Shown: piece by piece, positions 1 to 7,829 of the stretch
Layout of the letters: each line of letters begins with the position of its first letter
How positions within the stretch are numbered: position 1 is the stretch's first letter
Program-made: the position numbers and the translations under genes
Source: Bacteroidales bacterium
GTDB taxonomy: Bacteria > Bacteroidota > Bacteroidia > Bacteroidales > Muribaculaceae
Direction: 5' to 3'
Assembly: GCA_014800895.1 (NCBI GenBank)
Contig: JAAVFG010000048.1
Coordinates: 1-42,778 of the forward strand
DNA length: 42,778 bases
The notes under the pieces: generated by a model
Seen by the model: the letters and a program-made list of their open reading frames with translations, nothing else
What the model was told of the DNA's origin: nothing
Databases searched by the model: none

Positions 1-23
1 GCTGTGTCGATCACTGACACAGC
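1..23. terminator. Short perfect hairpin at window edge
   Basis: An 8-bp perfect inverted repeat (GCTGTGTC at 1-8, GACACAGC at 16-23) with a 7-nt loop. It could be the terminator of a gene that lies left of the window, but no strong T-tract follows it directly. Confidence 0.4.
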
Positions 24-45
24 CCCGCTGTTAATTAATTTCATT

Positions 46-80
46 TAAATTTTTACGGGCATCGAGCCCGTAAAAATTTA
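46..80. terminator. Strong 15-bp hairpin, probable bidirectional terminator
   Basis: Arms at 46-60 and 66-80 are perfectly complementary around a 5-nt loop (ATCGA). The stem has a GC core (ACGGGC/GCCCGT) and A/T tracts on both outer sides, so either strand would give a stem followed by U residues. That is the expected form of an intrinsic terminator working in both directions. Confidence 0.6.
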
Positions 81-426
81 GCGGAAGCCGGGAGGCTCCC
101 GCCCCCAGTACGCCACTGAATCCTTCCTCTGAATGTTGGAAGACCGACGGCTCCGCCGCCGAGTAGTCTCATCTTGACTTATCCCCCGGCTGCAGGCTTT
201 GCCCTTACCGGGGGCTAAACAAGGACTCGCCGCTCCGCGGCTACCATCCGGATCTTCCTGTTCTGCTGTCAAAATAATATGCTATAATTTCTCCTGTTCT
301 ATTGTCTGAATAATTTACTGTACGGCACCGACTATCGAGAGCCTTAATAAGAAAAGAGACGGCTTCTGAAAGAAACCATCTCCTTTAATCAAAAATTTCT
401 TTATTCTATATATTAAAAGAGGGAAA
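81..426. other. Noncoding stretch with GC-rich structured core (81-270)
   Basis: I see no convincing gene here. Positions 81-270 are much richer in GC than the flanking DNA and hold several short inverted repeats, for example CCCCCGG at 183-189 with CCGGGGG at 208-214, and CGGGAG/CTCCCG near 90-102. A 64-codon open frame on the minus strand (78-272) is low-complexity, rich in Arg and Ser, and resembles no family I know. The rest (271-426) is AT-rich and unremarkable. A structured RNA or a repetitive intergenic element is possible. Confidence 0.35.
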
Positions 427-1149
427 TTATTTTTTGTCAGCTTTTCTTTCCATCTTCTTCTCGGCTCTCTTCATATCCTTTTTTGCATCTTTGTCAAATT
501 TCTTGGCATCACGAGATATCTCTTTTCCATCTCTGCGCATATCTTTCTTGAAATCTTTCGCATCTTTATCAAAACGACGCTCCGCACCGGCGATACGGCC
601 TTTCATGCCCTGATGACCTGAAGGCTGGACGTTAACAAAGTAGTTTGTGAGGAATTGCTCATACTGAGAGGGAGTAAGGATATTCTTGAGGTCGGCGAGA
701 TATTTAGTGCGGAGTTCCTTAATGCCATTCTTTCTCTCCGCCATCATCTCTTTTTTCAATTCCTTCTTATTGCAGGATGAATCACATTTCTGAGCCTTAG
801 CCTCAGCCTTCATCTTTTCTGCCATCTGAGATCGAGACTCCATCATTGCTTTCTGAAGATCTGCAACCTGAGCCTTCTGCTGGTCGGTAAGGTTAAGTCC
901 TTCAAACAATACCGCCATTCTGCTCTGCTTGCAGCTGTCGCCTTTGCAAGCTTTTACTTCTCGTTTGTCGCATTTCTTTGACTTGCAGTCTGATTTTTTA
1001 CAATCATCCTTCTTGCAGTCGGCTTTCTTATCGCATTTTTCGGTTTTGCAAGCATTCTGGCTGTCAGTCTGAGGCGCGTTCTGAGCAACCGCGTTTCCGG
1101 CAAAGGCAGCCATCATGAGGAATGAGATTCCAAGAATTGTTTTCTTCAT
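427..1149 (-). CDS. Secreted Cys/Lys-rich LTXXQ-motif protein (Spy/CpxP-like)
   Basis: 240 aa. The N-terminus is a clear signal peptide (MKKTILGISF, then a hydrophobic run ending AVAQ), so the protein should be periplasmic. Residues about 30-75 form a Cys-Lys-Asp segment with eight cysteines spaced 4-8 residues apart; a CDSSC pair follows near 125. Two LTXXQ motifs are visible: LTDQQ (about residue 87) and LTPSQ (about 158). These mark the Spy/CpxP fold of periplasmic chaperones and metal-stress sensors. The C-terminal 60 residues are a Lys/Asp/Arg-rich, probably helical tail. The family match rests on the motifs only. Metal binding or a disulfide-rich structure is inferred from the even number (ten) of cysteines. 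The gene is monocistronic and diverges from the next one. Confidence 0.75.
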   Translation of the reverse strand: MKKTILGISFLMMAAFAGNAVAQNAPQTDSQNACKTEKCDKKADCKKDDCKKSDCKSKKCDKREVKACKGDSCKQSRMAVLFEGLNLTDQQKAQVADLQKAMMESRSQMAEKMKAEAKAQKCDSSCNKKELKKEMMAERKNGIKELRTKYLADLKNILTPSQYEQFLTNYFVNVQPSGHQGMKGRIAGAERRFDKDAKDFKKDMRRDGKEISRDAKKFDKDAKKDMKRAEKKMERKADKK

Positions 1150-1300
1150 AGTTGTATCTTTTTATTATTATTTTCTTAATGATTACAACTTAAAGACGGC
1201 TTGAATGATAATTAGTTTAATAGAAGTGCATAAAATTAACATTTATATGTTTTATAACATAAAAATTTAGTAAAAACTGTAGTATTAGATAAAAAATGTT

Positions 1301-1308
1301 TATTTTTG
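1301..1308 (+). promoter_or_regulatory. Candidate -7 element for the FNT-family gene
   Basis: TATTTTTG matches the Bacteroidetes -7 consensus TAnnTTTG about 50 nt before the start codon at 1359. No good TTTG -33 partner stands at the usual distance, so this is a weak call. Confidence 0.4.
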
Positions 1309-1358
1309 CATACTTTATAACAAGTAATCCAAAGTTGATTCCATAATACAAACGACAC

Positions 1359-1928
1359 ATGAGATTCTATATTAACTCTATCTTAGCCGGTTTTTCAATC
1401 GGTATCGCGGCTATCTGCTACCTGAAGGGTGGAAGCGTGATAGGAGCGGCGCTGTTTGCATTCGGTCTGTCAGCGGTGATATATTCGCAGTGGCCGCTTT
1501 TCACCGGAAAGGCAGGATTCTTTATGGATAGAAAGCAGTTCTTTCAACTTCTCCCTATGCTCATTTGCAATATTTTCGGCACATGGCTTGCTGCGCAGAT
1601 GGGTATGGATATGAATCTCGGGGAGGCAGCCGCCGGGTGTGTGGATGTACGTGTGGCTCGAGGATTTATCGGTAATATACTTCCTGCTGTTGGTTGCGGA
1701 TTTATTATGTCAGTGTCGGTCCGCTTTGCCAAAGAGGGTAAATGGATACCATTATTATTAGGTATACCGACATTCGTTATCTCCGGTTTCCCGCATTGCA
1801 TCGCCGATATCGCTTATTACACCTTTGCTCCTGCCACCGGCATGCTTTATTCATGGCTTGGAACCGTATTAGGTAATTTCATCGGTTGCAACCTTGCCGT
1901 ATACGAAAGATTCCTGAAGAAAAACTAA
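1359..1928 (+). CDS. Formate/nitrite transporter (FNT) family-like membrane protein, short form
   Basis: 189 aa, almost wholly hydrophobic, with about six predicted membrane spans. The glycine-rich first helix (AGFSIGIAAICY) and the motif SGFPHCIADIAYY near residues 142-154 resemble the FNT signature, in which a central histidine follows SGF and lines the pore for formate, nitrite or hydrosulfide. Typical FNT channels are about 250-280 aa, so this is a compact member lacking long loops and tails. The substrate cannot be read from the sequence. It stands alone between a divergent secreted protein and a repeat-flanked ATPase gene. Confidence 0.7.
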   Translation: MRFYINSILAGFSIGIAAICYLKGGSVIGAALFAFGLSAVIYSQWPLFTGKAGFFMDRKQFFQLLPMLICNIFGTWLAAQMGMDMNLGEAAAGCVDVRVARGFIGNILPAVGCGFIMSVSVRFAKEGKWIPLLLGIPTFVISGFPHCIADIAYYTFAPATGMLYSWLGTVLGNFIGCNLAVYERFLKKN

Positions 1929-2009
1929 AGGAGCGATCCATAAAACGAATGGTCTTCTAATTCAAACTCCTTTCTTAAAATTTGAGTAGTCCATAGGAGG
2001 ATTTAATAT

Positions 2010-2035
2010 AAAGTTTCCGGTATACCGGAAACTTT
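2010..2035. repeat. 26-bp perfect palindrome (operator-like)
   Basis: AAAGTTTCCGGTA followed directly by its reverse complement. It is the most symmetric copy of the 40-bp array that leads into the downstream ATPase gene, and it could bind a dimeric regulator. Confidence 0.7.
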
Positions 2036-2110
2036 TGTTGATTTTTGTAAAAGTTTAGGATATACCGGAAACTTTTTGTATATTTGATAAAAGTTTAGGA
2101 TATAATGGAA
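2011..2110 (+). repeat. 40-bp tandem repeat array entering a start codon
   Basis: Two 40-bp units (2011-2050 and 2051-2090) share the core GTTT-n4-TATACCGGAAACTTTT. A third, partial unit starts at 2091, where TATACCGGAAACT becomes TATAATGGAAACT; its ATG is the start codon of the ATPase gene at 2105. The repeat is thus part of both the leader and the first codons. Expected roles are autoregulation by a bound protein or RNA structure at the ribosome site; both are inference. Confidence 0.75.
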
Positions 2111-3307
2111 ACTACGAAAAATATACTTCGACCACATTATCTGAACAAGATAATGCCTTACGTAAACAAAGGGATGATTAAGCTGCTCACCGGCCAACGG
2201 AGAGTAGGCAAAAGCTATATACTCCAATCTGTAGAAAGTGAGTTGCGTAAAACTTGCGATAATGCAAATTTTGTAACTATAAATCTTGAGGATTTTGCAT
2301 TTTCGCATATTAAAGATGCTCCAGCGCTTTTCGAGGCTGTGTCGTCACAACTTTGCAAAGGAAAAAAGAACTATATCTTTATAGATGAGATTCAGGAAAT
2401 AGAAGACTTTGATAAAGTGCTTCGTTCATTGAATCTTTCAGCAGATAATGATATATACGTCACAGGCAGCAACTCTGCAATGTTGTCATCCGAAATAGCG
2501 TCAAGGCTCGCCGGAAGAAGTATAGAAATCAGGGTTCATCCATTGTCGTATATCGAATTTCTGGAATTTCATAATCTGAGTGACTCGGATGAGTCAGTAG
2601 ATATTTATCTGCAATATGGCGGAATGCCTTATCTAATGAATCTGCCTGCGCGCTCCACATGGAATGAGTATCTTTCCGGAATAATAGATGCATTGGTATA
2701 TAGGGATATCGTGAGCCGGCACTCGGTACGAAATAATGATTTCTTACAACGCATGATGATGTTTCTCGCAGATAATGTAGGACAACTTTTTACTGCAAAA
2801 CGGATAGCTGATTATCTGAAATCACAGCGTGTCAGCAGTACTGTAACGGGAGTGCAGACTTATGCTGATTATGTATGTGAGGCATATATTGTAAACAAGG
2901 TAAAGCGCTGGGATATTGAAGGGAAGAGATATTTTGAATTTGGAGAGAAGTATTATTTCGAGGATTTGGGAATGCGTAATAATATTGTAGGTTTTCGACC
3001 TATGGATTTGGGAAAGGTGTTGGAAAATGCTGTCTATAACCAACTTGTATATAAAGGATACGAGGTAAAAGTCGGTGTGATGAGCAAAGACCGAGAGATA
3101 GATTTTGTGGCTCGCAGGGATGGGGAGCAAAGGTATATTCAAGTAGCATTAAACGTAAATGATCCCGCCACTGCACAAAGGGAATTCGGAAATCTCGCTG
3201 ATATTCCCGATAATTACCGAAAAACCATTGTCACCCTGCGAGACTCTTTTCCCAATACCCAAAATGGTATCGAGACTATCTCTTTGCGTGAATTTCTTAT
3301 GGAATAA
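2105..3307 (+). CDS. AAA family ATPase with DUF4143 C-terminal domain
   Basis: 400 aa. Walker A is GQRRVGKSY (about residues 29-37) and Walker B is YIFIDEIQEI (about 89-98). VTGSNSAML (about 119) is a typical sensor-1 segment, and RLAGRSIEI follows as in the AAA_14 family. The C-terminal half fits DUF4143, with EIDFVA and YIQVA near residues 330-350 recalling a PD-(D/E)XK-like fold. Such proteins are common and multi-copy in Bacteroidetes; their role is unsettled, with links to mobile elements and toxin-like or defence functions. The ATG lies inside a repeat array (see 2011-2110). The gene converges on the RSH gene. Confidence 0.85.
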   Translation: METTKNILRPHYLNKIMPYVNKGMIKLLTGQRRVGKSYILQSVESELRKTCDNANFVTINLEDFAFSHIKDAPALFEAVSSQLCKGKKNYIFIDEIQEIEDFDKVLRSLNLSADNDIYVTGSNSAMLSSEIASRLAGRSIEIRVHPLSYIEFLEFHNLSDSDESVDIYLQYGGMPYLMNLPARSTWNEYLSGIIDALVYRDIVSRHSVRNNDFLQRMMMFLADNVGQLFTAKRIADYLKSQRVSSTVTGVQTYADYVCEAYIVNKVKRWDIEGKRYFEFGEKYYFEDLGMRNNIVGFRPMDLGKVLENAVYNQLVYKGYEVKVGVMSKDREIDFVARRDGEQRYIQVALNVNDPATAQREFGNLADIPDNYRKTIVTLRDSFPNTQNGIETISLREFLME

Positions 3308-3313
3308 GGCTAC

Positions 3314-3370
3314 ATCCACTAAAATTTCTTAATGCACGGAGAGAGTAATTTTAGGTTATTTTTAGTGGAT
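3314..3370. terminator. Inverted repeat between convergent genes
   Basis: ATCCACTAAAA (3314-3324) and TTTTAGTGGAT (3360-3370) are perfectly complementary across a 35-nt loop. The position, between two genes that end face to face, fits a bidirectional terminator, though the loop is long. Confidence 0.45.
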
Positions 3371-3381
3371 GGAGTCTAAGG

Positions 3382-5259
3382 CTAATTCGTGTATCTCTTC
3401 ACTTCATCCACGCCTGGAATGGCTGTTATATGGGTGATAATTCTTTGCAACTCATCGTAGGAATGCACTCCGAAGGAGATGCGGCAGGTCACGATTGAAT
3501 CCACTGTGTCAGTATGGATAGAGTCAATGGAAAGATTGCAGGTGTTGGAAACGCAGTCAACGATATCTATGAAGAGATGATAGCGGTCGACCGCACGGAT
3601 CTCAACAGTCACAGGATACAGCTTGGAGGTCTCCTTATAGTCAACGGAAACGATACTGTCACCTTGCTGGGAAGCAAGTCGAATCGCCTCATGACAATTA
3701 CGCTTATGAAGAGTGATCTCTCCATCCGGTCCACGGAAACCAATCACTTCCTCTCCCGGAATAGGATGGCAGATGTCGCAGTGTTTGAATTCATCCTTCG
3801 GTTGCGAGGCAAGCCACTGATTGATATTCTTACGCGCCTTATAAGTTACTGCATAGTTGAGCCAGTCGGGTTCAGGATGAGAAGAGGGGGATTCAAAAAC
3901 GGTCACAACATCGCCGCGATGCAGTCGAGTCTTGATTGAAGCCAGCTGATTGTTGATTCGTGCATATTGCGCATGCAGACCTAAATGAGTATGCACTTCA
4001 AAAGCAAAATCAAGGACAGTGGATTTCTGCGGGAGGACAATCGGTTTACCATTGGGAGTGAAGGTCATGATATCATCATTATAGAATGAAGTGACCACAT
4101 TCTCGATGAAATTTGTGCCGCTCTGACCTTGTTGAGCCAGATCACGCAAAACGTTTCGGAATTTATCGATCCATTTCTTTACAGTGCCCTCAGCACTGTC
4201 GCCCGCCATACAACCGACGCGCGAATCATGCGCCATACGCTCGCTGAGGATATGTACTTCCTGCCATTTACCGAAGTCAGCCATCAGTTTGAGATGAAAG
4301 CTCTGATAGCCATTCTCTTTAGGGGAATCGATATAATTGGAAATTCCACCGGGTTTCTCCTTGAATCTATCAGTAAGCAAAGCATAGATACGAAGCACCA
4401 TCTCCTTCTCGGTAGTGCCATCTGTAGGGTTGGGAAACACAATCTCTATAAAGTGACGATATTTGAGATGATTGTAATCATCACCATGCTTCTGCATCTT
4501 TCGGTAAAGGGAATATGGTCGGCGGTAATCAACGGAAACAGTGGCATTAATGCCATGCTCATCCAGAATCTTGCGTATCTCGCCCGTGAATTTATCCAGT
4601 TTCTCACGGTTTTGATTGCGGTCCATGGAAATACGCGAATCCAATTCGGCATACTCATGCGGACAACGGAAGCGGAAGGAAAGGTTTTCCAGTTCGGTCT
4701 TCACATGATAAAGCCCGAGACGATTGGCAAGCGGGGCATAGAAATAATCTGTCTCTCCGGCAATCTTCATCTGCTTGTCAGGGCGCATGGAGGAGAGAGT
4801 GCGCATATTATGCAGACGGTCAGCTAATTTAACAAGAAGAGCGCGGATGTCATACTGCACGGAGTTAAGCATCTGTCGATAATTATCCACCTGCTTCGAC
4901 ACCGTATACTTATCCTTTTTCTGCTTAGTGACAACCCGGACGAGAAAAGCCACGTCATCTCCGAAACGCTGCTTGATATCCTCAATAGTATAAGGAGTGT
5001 CTTCTACCACATCATGGAGGAAAGCCGCTATAACGGAATTTGCATCGAGATTAAGCTCCTTTGCGCAGATGTAGGCGACAGCGATAGGATGGAGGATATA
5101 AGGCTCCCCTGTCTTTCTCTTCTGGGGAGCATGAGCCTCGCGGGCAAGCTCAAAAGCATCCTTAATTCTGTGAAGGTCAATCTCAGAAACTCGTGGAGCC
5201 ATTGCGCGGAACACCTTTTCCGCTCTTTCGCTGATTATGCCATCATAATTCGTCGCCAT
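3382..5259 (-). CDS. RelA/SpoT homolog (RSH): (p)ppGpp hydrolase, synthetase site diverged
   Basis: 625 aa, somewhat shorter than the usual 700-750. The order is: HD hydrolase (about 45-155, with HPIAVA, FLHDVVEDT and KLADRLHNM all intact); RelA/SpoT synthetase region (about 245-345); TGS (about 395-455, MTFTPNGKPI); conserved-Cys segment (CDICHPIPGEEVIGF, about 490); and C-terminal ACT (about 550-625). The synthetase part keeps NGYQS and a Glu in EVHILSERM, but where active enzymes have FDLIAIR this protein has KYRHFIEIV, so the catalytic Asp and the Arg are missing. I infer a hydrolase-biased stringent-response enzyme. A second RSH would then be needed for synthesis. The gene is monocistronic and has its own promoter. 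Confidence 0.85.
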   Translation of the reverse strand: MATNYDGIISERAEKVFRAMAPRVSEIDLHRIKDAFELAREAHAPQKRKTGEPYILHPIAVAYICAKELNLDANSVIAAFLHDVVEDTPYTIEDIKQRFGDDVAFLVRVVTKQKKDKYTVSKQVDNYRQMLNSVQYDIRALLVKLADRLHNMRTLSSMRPDKQMKIAGETDYFYAPLANRLGLYHVKTELENLSFRFRCPHEYAELDSRISMDRNQNREKLDKFTGEIRKILDEHGINATVSVDYRRPYSLYRKMQKHGDDYNHLKYRHFIEIVFPNPTDGTTEKEMVLRIYALLTDRFKEKPGGISNYIDSPKENGYQSFHLKLMADFGKWQEVHILSERMAHDSRVGCMAGDSAEGTVKKWIDKFRNVLRDLAQQGQSGTNFIENVVTSFYNDDIMTFTPNGKPIVLPQKSTVLDFAFEVHTHLGLHAQYARINNQLASIKTRLHRGDVVTVFESPSSHPEPDWLNYAVTYKARKNINQWLASQPKDEFKHCDICHPIPGEEVIGFRGPDGEITLHKRNCHEAIRLASQQGDSIVSVDYKETSKLYPVTVEIRAVDRYHLFIDIVDCVSNTCNLSIDSIHTDTVDSIVTCRISFGVHSYDELQRIITHITAIPGVDEVKRYTN

Positions 5260-5368
5260 ATCGTTGCTGTTTTTTTGAAAAGAGAGAAATTTTTTAAGGA
5301 GATATAATAATAACGGATTAAAGAACGTTAAATATACATGATAGTTTTTTAATAAACTACAATGCTTT

Positions 5369-5402
5369 CAAAATTAAGTAAAAAATTTTGAGAAAGCAAC
5401 AA
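5369..5402 (-). promoter_or_regulatory. Bacteroidetes-type promoter of the RSH gene
   Basis: On the minus strand, TAATTTTG (plus-strand 5369-5376) is a perfect -7 box. A TTG lies about 20 nt upstream as the -33 element. The start codon of the RSH gene (5259) is about 100 nt downstream. Confidence 0.55.
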
Positions 5403-5695
5403 ACATTCGAAAAAAATGTAATTTGAATTGTAACAAATTGCATATCAGCGATGTTTTAGAATTGTACGGTTATTTTCCCAGGTTATAGGGAAGAGACTGT
5501 CAATATATAAGAAGGCACTCCGTATGCTACGATGATTGTGAGAGTCGGCGGGAGCATAGTGAGACGGAGATGTCGGCTTGCTCGCCATAGGGACGCCCAC
5601 TGACAGAGGTCGGAGGGAGGTAAGAATGATTGTACTGGTCTAAATTTTAATTATATGGTTTATGTTTTTTCCCTATGAGCGGCTAAAATTTATAA
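5403..5695. other. Intergenic DNA with a GC-rich patch (about 5520-5635)
   Basis: The flanks are AT-rich. The centre is rich in GGAG/CGG words and contains short dyads such as CTGTCAgtGGGCG against CGCCnnnnGGGAC. No reading frame longer than about 20 codons is credible. It resembles the patch at 81-270 in composition but not in sequence. The function is unknown. Confidence 0.3.
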
Positions 5696-6478
5696 GTGAT
5701 GAAGAAATTATCAACAGCATTATTGATTTTGCTTACGGTGTTGATTCCCTTTGCCACGCGCCTTCCCGGCAGGGCAAACGCATCTCATCAGACCGTTGGT
5801 AAAATTGAGAAGGTATCCGATTTCGAGCAGGCGGTTCGTATTATCAAAAAATACGAGACGCTTCATTCTGCCCGTCATTGGCCTCTTGTCGGTTATGGCC
5901 ATAAGGTGATAGCCGGGGAGGGATTCAAACGAGGTCAGCAGCTTTCCGAAAAGCAGGCTGACGCATTGCTTCGAAAAGATCTTTTGAAAAATTGCGCCGC
6001 GTTCAGGGAGTTTGGTAAAGATTCCCTTCTTCTTGGTGTGCTCGCTTATAACATCGGGCCGGGCGCAGCCGCTAAATCGGTTGTGGCTCGCAAGCTCAAG
6101 AGCGGCGACCGTAACATTAAGGAAAACTATCTCGCTCATTGCCGTTATCGCGGTAAAGTGCTCACCGGACTTAAAAATAGAAGAATAGAGGAATTTGAGG
6201 CTCTATTCGTAAAGGATGGTGAAGCGGAGATGGTAGAGGAGGAGCTGATTAAGACAGACTCCTCAAGTGAGCGAAATGAAGTAATGGCATCCAATAATTA
6301 TAAGAGTGGAGAAGATGAAAATACCCTTTGGGCTTCAATGTTTTCACCTGTTCGCCTGATGTTAGGTGCTATAGCTCATCCCTTCCGGATCGCTTCTGCC
6401 GGTCTGGCGGAAAACCTGAACATAAATGAAGACTTTAAATTTCCGGTTTCCAACACAGTATGCGTAGCTTCAATTTAA
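5696..6478 (+). CDS. Lysozyme-like (GH24-related) exported protein
   Basis: 260 aa. A signal peptide or anchor (residues 1-28, LLILLTVLIPFAT) suggests export. Residues about 40-165 follow the phage-lysozyme layout: a Glu in KKYETLH, then GYGH at about residues 68-71, LLGVLAYNIGPGA (about 120), and RGKVLTGLKNRRIEEFEALF near 150-170, as in GH24 muramidases. The gap between the Glu and GYGH is shorter than in T4-type enzymes, so the usual Asp/Cys and Thr positions are not evident. The Glu may suffice, or this is a distinct subfamily. The last 90 residues are unlike lysozyme. The end overlaps the start of the next gene by 19 nt, which indicates translational coupling. It is chromosomal, far from the prophage. 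Confidence 0.7.
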   Translation: MMKKLSTALLILLTVLIPFATRLPGRANASHQTVGKIEKVSDFEQAVRIIKKYETLHSARHWPLVGYGHKVIAGEGFKRGQQLSEKQADALLRKDLLKNCAAFREFGKDSLLLGVLAYNIGPGAAAKSVVARKLKSGDRNIKENYLAHCRYRGKVLTGLKNRRIEEFEALFVKDGEAEMVEEELIKTDSSSERNEVMASNNYKSGEDENTLWASMFSPVRLMLGAIAHPFRIASAGLAENLNINEDFKFPVSNTVCVASI

Positions 6479-7479
6479 TAATCATAAGTTTACTCACCTC
6501 CGGTGCTTTTCTCATATCTTGCGGCAGATCAGGAAAGGGAGAATCCTCGTCTGCCCCCGAGATAGCCCGGACCGACTCTCTCCCGGTGGATGTGAGTGAT
6601 ATTGTAAAAGCTGTTTCCAGCGATGACAGTGTCAGCTTCTCCTCTCATGTGGCATATCCTCTCGAGCGACCTTATCCACTCAAAGACATTCAGGATGAGG
6701 AGGAGATGAAAGCCTACTATCCCGTTCTTGTAGATGACTCCTTGCGGAAGGTGATCTCGAATTCCGGCAATAAGGACTGGAATGAGGAGGGATGGAGAGG
6801 CTGGACCGTCAAGGATGGTCAGTATCTTTGGATAGACGGCACAGTCTATGAGGTCAATTATGTCTCCTCGCGTGAGCGGACGCTGAAAGACAGCCTGATA
6901 AAACGCGAGAAAGAATCTCTTCCTTCTCATCTGCGATCCGGCTGGGTGCCCGAATGGGTAATGGAAGATATCGCGGAGGGTACGGTTTACCGTATAGATG
7001 CGGATTCGGTAGCATCTGAGGCTATCAGGAAGGGTTCGCTGACAGAGGGGGAGTATCGCCTGCTTGTATATAATAACGGCGGGGATCTTCGCCGTAATCC
7101 CGATAAGGTGCTAAGAGGAAAACGTAAGGTGGAGGGAACGGTCGGAACTGTATCCTATCTCTTTGACACTAATTCCGCCAAGGCTATGGCTGACAGCTCC
7201 GAGTATGTGATAGAGCTCTTCTCTGACGTTTCCGGCGGTCCGCGCTTGTATCATCGTATGAAGAGAAAGGATCTGAAGAGAAGAAAGATAACTACTCCGA
7301 AGTCATCATCGGAGAATATCCCGGACACTCTTATAGATCATGAGCTGAAAAAGGTGTATTGGCTTGATAAAGTGAAAGAACAGCCTAAAGATAGCATCAA
7401 GACAAAAGAGGCTGTAAAAGTGAAGGATAGCTCAAAGACAAAAGTTAATGATCCGCATAGGAAAGATTCACTGAAATAA
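6460..7479 (+). CDS. Lipoprotein of unknown function
   Basis: 339 aa. The N-terminus is a lipoprotein signal (MRSFNLIIISLLTSGAFLIS then CG), with the lipobox LISC at about residues 18-21. The mature part begins with a Ser/Gly-rich linker. A mixed alpha/beta region (about 70-260) contains GWRGWTVKDGQYLWIDG and WVPEWVMEDIAEG. The final 40 residues are a repetitive Lys/Asp/Ser tail (KDSIKTKEAVKVKDSSKTK). I do not recognise the family. The start overlaps the lysozyme-like gene, so the two are probably made together and may act together at the cell wall or outer membrane; this is inferred from position only. Confidence 0.65.
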   Translation: MRSFNLIIISLLTSGAFLISCGRSGKGESSSAPEIARTDSLPVDVSDIVKAVSSDDSVSFSSHVAYPLERPYPLKDIQDEEEMKAYYPVLVDDSLRKVISNSGNKDWNEEGWRGWTVKDGQYLWIDGTVYEVNYVSSRERTLKDSLIKREKESLPSHLRSGWVPEWVMEDIAEGTVYRIDADSVASEAIRKGSLTEGEYRLLVYNNGGDLRRNPDKVLRGKRKVEGTVGTVSYLFDTNSAKAMADSSEYVIELFSDVSGGPRLYHRMKRKDLKRRKITTPKSSSENIPDTLIDHELKKVYWLDKVKEQPKDSIKTKEAVKVKDSSKTKVNDPHRKDSLK

Positions 7480-7491
7480 TCATTACTTATC

Positions 7492-7749
7492 ATGAAATAT
7501 ACTTATCAGACAAAGGGAACCTGTTCGCGTGAGATAGAAATTCTCACCCGTGAGGAGGATGGAAGAGAGATAATAGAAGATGTCCGCTTTTTAGGAGGTT
7601 GTAATGGAAATCTTCAAGGCATAGGAGCTCTTGTAAAGGGAATGACGATAGAGGAGGTAATCTCCCGTCTCGCAGGGATAGATTGCAAAGGGAAAGGCAC
7701 TTCGTGTCCTGATCAACTTGCAAAAGCGCTCAAAGAGATGAAAGCCTGA
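7492..7749 (+). CDS. TSCPD domain-containing protein (TIGR03905-like)
   Basis: 85 aa. The C-terminal motif KGTSCPDQLAKAL defines the TSCPD domain, also found at the C-terminus of some class II ribonucleotide reductases. The N-terminal YQTKGTCSREIEI and FLGGCNGNLQGI fit the free-standing TIGR03905 type. Cysteines at CSREI, GGCNG, DCKG and SCPD could bind a metal. The biochemical role of the stand-alone proteins is unknown to me. It begins 12 nt after the lipoprotein stop codon, so it probably belongs to the same transcript. Confidence 0.8.
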   Translation: MKYTYQTKGTCSREIEILTREEDGREIIEDVRFLGGCNGNLQGIGALVKGMTIEEVISRLAGIDCKGKGTSCPDQLAKALKEMKA

Positions 7750-7780
7750 TTAAGGCTACTTCCACTTTGTTAATACTAAA

Positions 7781-7829
7781 ATATTATGAGCCGTGTATGG
7801 ATTTGGAATTCATACACGGCTCATGATAT
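7781..7829. terminator. 19-bp stem-loop terminator
   Basis: Positions 7781-7799 pair with 7811-7829 over 19 bp (one G-T pair) around an 11-nt loop. The core is ATGAGCCGTGTATG with its complement. It ends the 5696-7749 gene group. The flanks are A/T-rich (ATATTA/GATATTAT). Confidence 0.65.

Noticed and set aside
78..272. 64-codon minus-strand ORF near the left edge
   Set aside because: Low-complexity Arg/Ser-rich product in a GC-rich structured patch; no start context or family resemblance.
4129..4827. 232-codon open frame on the plus strand
   Set aside because: It lies wholly antisense to the RSH gene, whose protein has clear domains; the antisense product resembles nothing.
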